The notes under the pieces are model-generated. The model was given only the letters and a program-made list of their open reading frames with translations, searched no databases and had not been told where the DNA came from. Shown one piece after another: positions 59,695-64,000 of a stretch of DNA of 64,000 bases (within the stretch, counting starts at the first letter, position 1; each line of letters starts with the position of its first letter). The stretch is from Mycobacterium simiae (lineage in GTDB: Bacteria > Actinomycetota > Actinomycetes > Mycobacteriales > Mycobacteriaceae): positions 992,001 to 1,056,000 of the forward strand of contig NZ_AP022568.1 in NCBI RefSeq assembly GCF_010727605.1, given 5' to 3'. A program made the position numbers and the translations under genes.

Positions 59695-60114
59695 TCAGCG
59701 CCGACGCCGGGCGTCGATCGAGTAGCGACCCGGGCCGACGAAGACCAACAAGAAGAAACCGAAACAGAACAGGATCGCCGGAAGCCCTCCGTTACCGGCG
59801 GGCGGTGCGCCGATCGGCCATAGGGCGTGCGGTTGATGCATCCAGAAATAGGCGACGGCCATTTCACCGGAAGCAATGAATGCGGCTGGGCGAGTGAACA
59901 ATCCGACCGCAATCAATAGTCCCGCGACGAACTCGATGAGTCCGGCATACCAGCTGGGCCATCCGCCCACCACGATGGGCATGCCCGTGCGGATAGGCCA
60001 GCCGAAGAGATTCATCGAGCCGGACACTGCGAACAGGAAGCCGTACACCAGTCGGAACAGGCTCAGCACCGCCGGCGTCAAGCGACCCAGGCGATCATCG
60101 AGATTCGTCGTCAT
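59695..60114 (-). CDS. DoxX-family membrane protein
   Basis: The 139-residue protein has four predicted membrane helices and the DoxX pattern (LSLFRLVYGFLFAVSGSMNLFG, then GGWPSWYAGLIEFVAGLLIAVGLFTR split over helices 2-3). DoxX-like proteins are linked to redox and membrane integrity, and in mycobacteria to a membrane-associated oxidoreductase complex, but this one stands alone. ATG 60114 is chosen. It is divergent from mmr, with a TAACGTTA palindrome between them. Confidence 0.85.
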   Translation of the reverse strand: MTTNLDDRLGRLTPAVLSLFRLVYGFLFAVSGSMNLFGWPIRTGMPIVVGGWPSWYAGLIEFVAGLLIAVGLFTRPAAFIASGEMAVAYFWMHQPHALWPIGAPPAGNGGLPAILFCFGFFLLVFVGPGRYSIDARRRR

Positions 60115-60188
60115 CTGACTAACGTTACGGCCGCAACGCCCACGCGTGGTGTAGACAGATTCATGCACGATCCACGCAAGGAGGCGCG

Positions 60189-60512
60189 TTGACGTATCTG
60201 CTCCTGCTCGGGGCGATCTTCACCGAAGTGGTGTCGACCAGCCTGCTCAAGAGCACCGAAGGGTTCACCCGGCTGACGCCGACCTTATTCTGCCTGGCCG
60301 GCTACGGCACGTCATTCGCACTGCTGGCGTGGTCGATCCAGCGCGGCATGCAGACCGATGTCGCGTATGCGTTGTGGTCGGCGATCGGCACGGCCGTCAT
60401 CGTGCTGATCGCGGTGCTGTTTCTGGGCTCCCCGATTTCGTTGGCCAAGGTGGTCGGGGTCGCGCTCATCATCGCAGGGGTGGTCACGTTGAATCTGTCC
60501 GGCGCCCATTGA
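60189..60512 (+). CDS. mmr: Small multidrug resistance efflux pump Mmr/EmrE
   Basis: The 107-residue SMR transporter has four membrane helices and the essential acidic residue in helix 1 (AIFTEVVSTSLLKSTEGF, Glu 13). The stretch QTDVAYALWSAIGTA and the end GVALIIAGVVTLNLSGAH are those of M. tuberculosis Mmr (Rv3065). It exports cationic dyes and quaternary ammonium compounds against protons. The start is TTG 60189, with AAGGAGG four bases before it. The TetR gene usually found next to mmr (Rv3066) is absent here. Confidence 0.94.
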   Translation: MTYLLLLGAIFTEVVSTSLLKSTEGFTRLTPTLFCLAGYGTSFALLAWSIQRGMQTDVAYALWSAIGTAVIVLIAVLFLGSPISLAKVVGVALIIAGVVTLNLSGAH

Positions 60513-60784
60513 TGATGACGTCCGTCCAGCCAAGCAGTCGCCGCCACAACCGGGTCGGGTCGATCAATGCCGCATGCTCGACGACTACCCCCGGCACCAC
60601 GGCCGTGCCGAATATCCGCGGCGCCACCGATTTAGCGGTCACCGACTCGGCCTGGGCACCATCGGCCGGAACATCGTCGAGATGAAACCAACCGTGTAAG
60701 TGCTCGCCGGCGGGCTGTTAAGGGGACCGGTGCGCAGACCAGCACTCCAAGAATTCGTAGAGGCCGGCACGGGAAGCTCGGCGA

Positions 60785-61516
60785 ATGATCCGGATCGCGA
60801 TTGTGGCGCGCACCGCCACCATTGCCGTCCTGACCGGTGCAGCCGCCCTCGCACTGACGACGGGCACCGCGCAGGCCACCCCCGATGCTCCCGGCCAGCC
60901 GAGCGGCACGCGCTACGGCGGCCCCACCGCGGCGGCCTTGTTCTGGCGCTACCAGCGTTACGACGACGACTGCGTCGAGATGGCCGTCGCCGACGTGGTC
61001 GGTGAATTGACCGGCAGAGAGCCGTCCGAACACGAGATCGTCACGCTGGCTCAATCGACGCCCAGCAGCGTCCACCCCGGCCCGATCTACACCACGCCCG
61101 GGAAGCACCACAGCGGCGCGGGCACGTCTTTCGACGACGAACCGACGCTGCTGGCGCACTATGGCATTCACGCCGTGACCACCGACCAGGGCAGCGTCGC
61201 GAAAACGCATCCGCCGACCCCGATGACGGAGCTGGAACAGGACCTGGCCATGGGCCGCAAGGTAATTGCCGCGGTCAACGCCGAAATCATCTGGGGTGAA
61301 CCCGTCGAGGACAGAAATTCCAACGGCGATCCCCAAGCCAATCATGCCGTGGTGGTGACCGGCGTCGACACGGCGACCGGCATCGTGCACCTCAACGACA
61401 GCGGCAGCGAGCAGGGCCGAGACGAGCGGGTCCCGATCGACGTTTTCATCCGTTCCTGGGATAGCAGTGACGACCAGATGACGGTGACCGACGAGGCACG
61501 CCGCGTCCCAAATTAG
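60785..61516 (+). CDS. Secreted C39-like papain-fold protein
   Basis: The 243-residue protein has an N-terminal signal peptide (ATIAVLTGAAALALTTGTAQA). The rest is a predicted Peptidase_C39-like fold, with the Cys in YDDDCVEMAVADVVGEL (near 62), His in NHAVVVTGVD (near 187) and an Asn/Asp in VHLNDSG. This triad is the papain-type order Cys-His-Asp/Asn. A secreted cysteine peptidase or amidase is plausible, but related domains can be inactive. It stands alone, about 270 bases after mmr. Confidence 0.78.
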   Translation: MIRIAIVARTATIAVLTGAAALALTTGTAQATPDAPGQPSGTRYGGPTAAALFWRYQRYDDDCVEMAVADVVGELTGREPSEHEIVTLAQSTPSSVHPGPIYTTPGKHHSGAGTSFDDEPTLLAHYGIHAVTTDQGSVAKTHPPTPMTELEQDLAMGRKVIAAVNAEIIWGEPVEDRNSNGDPQANHAVVVTGVDTATGIVHLNDSGSEQGRDERVPIDVFIRSWDSSDDQMTVTDEARRVPN

Positions 61517-61629
61517 AGGTTGCCACCGCGATGATTTGCTGGCATTGTCAGCAGCAAAGCTGCTGCCTCGCAACATGTCTCAATCGCGCCGGCCGCGGTC
61601 TGCTGCGAGCGCGCCGAGAGGGGATCTTC

Positions 61630-62700
61630 GTGAAGATGCGGGCGGCCCGGATGCACGGATACCACCAACCTCTACGCCTCGAGGAGATCGAGGTACCCCG
61701 CTTCGGCCCTACCGAGGTCTTGATCAAGGTAGCAGCGGCGGGCATGTGCCGCAGCGATTTTCAGCTCGTCGACGGCTACTTCGAGGCAGGCTTTCCGCTC
61801 TCGTTTCCCATCACGCCGGGTCACGAGGTGGCCGGACGCGTGGATGCGGTGGGCGCCGACGTGCCCGCATCGTCCGGCCTGGCCGAGGGGACGCGGGTCG
61901 TGGTAAACCCCAACTGGGGTGACGGGCGATGCCGGCAATGCCGCGAAGGCAACGAGCAGCTGTGCGCTGACGGCCAGCTCGCCGGGTTCGGCCCACCCGG
62001 CGGCTTTGCCGAATACATGCCGGTCCAATATCGGCACGTCATCCCCGTCCCGGAACAGGACGGTCACGCACCGCAAACGCAGGCCCCGCTGACCGATGCC
62101 GGCCTGACCCCTTACCGCGGCATGAAGAAGTTGCTGGCCGCCGGCAAACTCGGCGCCGGGCGCACGCTCGTCGTCAATGGCATCGGCGGTCTGGGCGGTT
62201 ACGGGGTGCAGTACGCCAGGTTGCTCGGCGGTGGGGCAACGGTGGTGGCCTTCGCCCGCAACGACGACAAGCTCGCGGTTGCCCGGGAGAACGGCGCCCA
62301 CTACACCGTCAACACCCGGGATAAGACCGCCGAACAGGTGCAAAACGAGCTGCAAGACCTGACCGGCCGCAGGGAAGTCGACGCAGTACTGGACTGCGCG
62401 GGCGCCAAAGAATCACTGGAACTTGGGTTTTCGATTCTGGCTAGGGAAGGCGCGCTGACCTGCGTCGGCTTGATCGGGCAGAGCGCCCAAGTTCCCGTCT
62501 TCCCCTTCGTCAGTGGTGAGAAGTCGTTCTCCGGGTCGTTCTGGGGCAATCACAACGATCTGACCGAAGTACTCGCGCTCGCCGGCCAGGGGCTGATCAA
62601 GCATCACATCATTCCGGTCGATTTCGACGACATCAACGACAACCTGGAGGCATTGGGCCGCGGCGACATGGTGGGACGCGCCGTGCTCGTCTTCGACTAG
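61630..62700 (+). CDS. Zinc-containing alcohol dehydrogenase (MDR)
   Basis: The 356-residue enzyme has catalytic zinc ligands in AAGMCRSDFQ and TPGHEVAGR, and a nucleotide site NGIGGLGGYGVQYARLLGG. The structural zinc lobe reads GDGRCRQCREGNEQLC: three of the four usual Cys are present and the first is replaced by Asp. It oxidises alcohols or reduces aldehydes with NAD(P). GTG 61630 follows GAGAGGGG; ATG 61636 is also possible, and the open frame to 61531 is probably not used. It lies about 110 bases after the C39-like gene. Confidence 0.9.
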   Translation: MKMRAARMHGYHQPLRLEEIEVPRFGPTEVLIKVAAAGMCRSDFQLVDGYFEAGFPLSFPITPGHEVAGRVDAVGADVPASSGLAEGTRVVVNPNWGDGRCRQCREGNEQLCADGQLAGFGPPGGFAEYMPVQYRHVIPVPEQDGHAPQTQAPLTDAGLTPYRGMKKLLAAGKLGAGRTLVVNGIGGLGGYGVQYARLLGGGATVVAFARNDDKLAVARENGAHYTVNTRDKTAEQVQNELQDLTGRREVDAVLDCAGAKESLELGFSILAREGALTCVGLIGQSAQVPVFPFVSGEKSFSGSFWGNHNDLTEVLALAGQGLIKHHIIPVDFDDINDNLEALGRGDMVGRAVLVFD

Positions 62701-62853
62701 GCAGGCCCGTCCCAAACCACAGTGCGCCAGCCCACACCCGACGATGGTCGACTACACCCCGAGCACGCATAGGCCGCTGCCCGATTCGCGAACCGAGCCG
62801 GGCCGGGCGGATCGATGCGATACTGCCAGCACATCTACCGACTTAGGACACCT

Positions 62854-64000
62854 ATGACCGATCTCGATCAGAATCAGAACCCCTCGGACGGAGCGTCTGC
62901 CAGCGTGCGCGTCGACTTGGTCGAACCCACCCGCACCGGCATGCAGGCCGCCGCGTTGCAGCGGGCAATCGCTGATCACCTGCGCTACTCGATCGGCCGA
63001 CCGGCCGCCGCGCTGCGCCCCGAGCACTACTACCGGGCGCTCGCGCTGGCCGTACGCGACCGGATGCAGGACCGCCGGGTGGCCTCGACACAGACGTCCC
63101 TCGACCTCGGCCGCAAGGTGACCTGCTACCTGTCGGCGGAGTTTCTAATGGGCCCCCAGCTGGGCAACAACTTGTTGAACCTGGGCATGGAGCGCGCTGC
63201 CCGGGCCGCGCTGGCGGCGATGGGCCAGAACTACGAAGAAGTATTGGCATGCGAGGAGGAGCCGGGACTGGGCAATGGCGGTCTGGGCAGGCTGGCCGCG
63301 TGCTATCTGGACTCGCTTGCCACCCTCGAGCGCCCGGCTATCGGCTACGGCATCCGTTATGAATTCGGCATTTTCGATCAAGAGATCCACGACGGCTGGC
63401 AGGTCGAGCAGACCGACAACTGGTTAGACAGCGGAAACCCTTGGGAGATCCCCAAACCCGACGTCAACTACCTGGTCAAGTGGGGTGGCCACGTCGAGCG
63501 CTACGCCGACGACATGGGACGCGAGCGCGCCCGGTGGGTACCGGGATTGCTGCTCAAGGGCGTCGCGTATGACACCCCGATCCAGGGCTACGGCGTCAAC
63601 ACCTGCAACGTCTTGACCCTGTGGAGCGCAAGGGCCGTCAAATCTCTTGCGTTGGACGCTTTCAACACCGGCGACTACTACAAAGCAGTCGAGGACGAAG
63701 TCACCTCGGAGACGGTCACCAAGGTGCTCTACCCCAATGACGAACCGGAAGCCGGCAAGCGGCTGCGCCTACTGCAACAGCACTTCTTCGTGTCCTGCTC
63801 GTTGCAGCACGTCCTGCACATCATGGACGACCTCGCCGACGTGTCGGTCCGGGAACTGCCCCAGCGATTCGCCCTCCAGCTCAACGACACTCACCCGTCG
63901 ATCGGGGTGGCCGAGCTGATGCGACTACTGCTGGACGAGCGGCTCCTGGAATGGGACGAGGCGTGGGAGATCACCGCCGCCACGTTCGGCTACACCAACC
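62854..64000 (+). CDS. glgP: Glycogen/alpha-glucan phosphorylase (N-terminal part, off the window)
   Basis: The first 382 residues of a glycogen phosphorylase are present, open at the window end. Visible family landmarks are KVTCYLSAEFLMGPQLGNNL, EPGLGNGGLGRLAACYLDSLA, YGIRYEFGIFDQ and LQLNDTHPSIGVAELMRLL. The pyridoxal-phosphate lysine lies beyond the edge. It releases glucose-1-phosphate from alpha-1,4-glucans. ATG 62854 is the start of the conserved-looking chain. Confidence 0.95.
   Translation, partial: MTDLDQNQNPSDGASASVRVDLVEPTRTGMQAAALQRAIADHLRYSIGRPAAALRPEHYYRALALAVRDRMQDRRVASTQTSLDLGRKVTCYLSAEFLMGPQLGNNLLNLGMERAARAALAAMGQNYEEVLACEEEPGLGNGGLGRLAACYLDSLATLERPAIGYGIRYEFGIFDQEIHDGWQVEQTDNWLDSGNPWEIPKPDVNYLVKWGGHVERYADDMGRERARWVPGLLLKGVAYDTPIQGYGVNTCNVLTLWSARAVKSLALDAFNTGDYYKAVEDEVTSETVTKVLYPNDEPEAGKRLRLLQQHFFVSCSLQHVLHIMDDLADVSVRELPQRFALQLNDTHPSIGVAELMRLLLDERLLEWDEAWEITAATFGYTN

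Noticed and set aside
60513..60784. A minus-strand open frame between mmr and the C39-like gene with protein-like composition.
   Set aside because: It has no start codon before its middle, no ribosome site, and ends inside the antisense of mmr; at most it is a remnant. I see nothing else in this 272-base gap.

Overview
This window reads as a high-GC chromosomal segment of a mycobacterium, probably a slow-growing non-tuberculous species. A class Ib ribonucleotide reductase operon (nrdH-nrdI-nrdE), MmpS/MmpL transport genes, a DinB2-type polymerase, CYP136, LigB, CstA, an Mmr-type multidrug pump, an MspA-family porin and many FadE/FadD, SDR and TetR genes point to this. From memory of gene order (no search was run), the backbone follows the M. 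tuberculosis stretch Rv3049c to Rv3065, but several blocks of accessory genes interrupt it.

Layout. 1-5.2 kb: a CobT-CobS-IclR operon with overlapping genes, divergent from a sulfoacetaldehyde acetyltransferase gene (xsc). 5.2-9.0 kb: two small DUF202 membrane proteins, an SRPBCC/TetR pair with a striking operator, a TetR/SDR divergent pair and a universal stress protein. 9.2-11.6 kb: a Baeyer-Villiger-type monooxygenase and its TetR. 11.7-20.5 kb: an accessory block with an AraC regulator, a hydrolase remnant, a quinone-oxidoreductase-like enzyme, a methyltransferase-mmpS-mmpL operon and a berberine-bridge-type FAD oxidase; the last two units share a duplicated promoter with AraC-style direct repeats. 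20.8-23.8 kb: nrdE, nrdI (with an in-frame tandem repeat at its start) and nrdH, behind a long structured leader. 24.3-30.5 kb: FMN reductase/TetR, dinB2, SDR/TetR, cyp136 and a LeuA regulatory-domain protein. 30.7-31.6 kb: a cluster of tiny ORFs, two of them glycine-rich lipoproteins. 31.6-42.9 kb: an anti-sigma-like kinase, a double GntR, a thiolase-like protein and DUF35 protein, fadE22, an SDR, ligB and cstA. 42.9-60.1 kb: a second large accessory block with an Hsp70-like protein, fatty-acyl/aromatic catabolic genes, a frameshifted GH15 gene, a thiolase-enoyl-CoA hydratase-FadE operon, an MspA porin, a phosphotransferase/SDR pair, an HD protein and a DoxX protein. 60.2-64 kb: mmr, a secreted C39-like protein, an alcohol dehydrogenase and the first part of glgP.

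Functional themes are deoxynucleotide supply next to a polymerase predicted to tolerate ribonucleotides, lipid and acyl-CoA catabolism under many local TetR/GntR/AraC regulators, sulfonate use (xsc) tied to a chelatase-like pair, and cell-envelope export. No tRNA, rRNA, CRISPR array or intact insertion sequence was seen. The only gene-free stretch over 300 bases is 23803-24338. Functions are read from recognisable motifs and remembered families, and promoter and operator calls are by eye.
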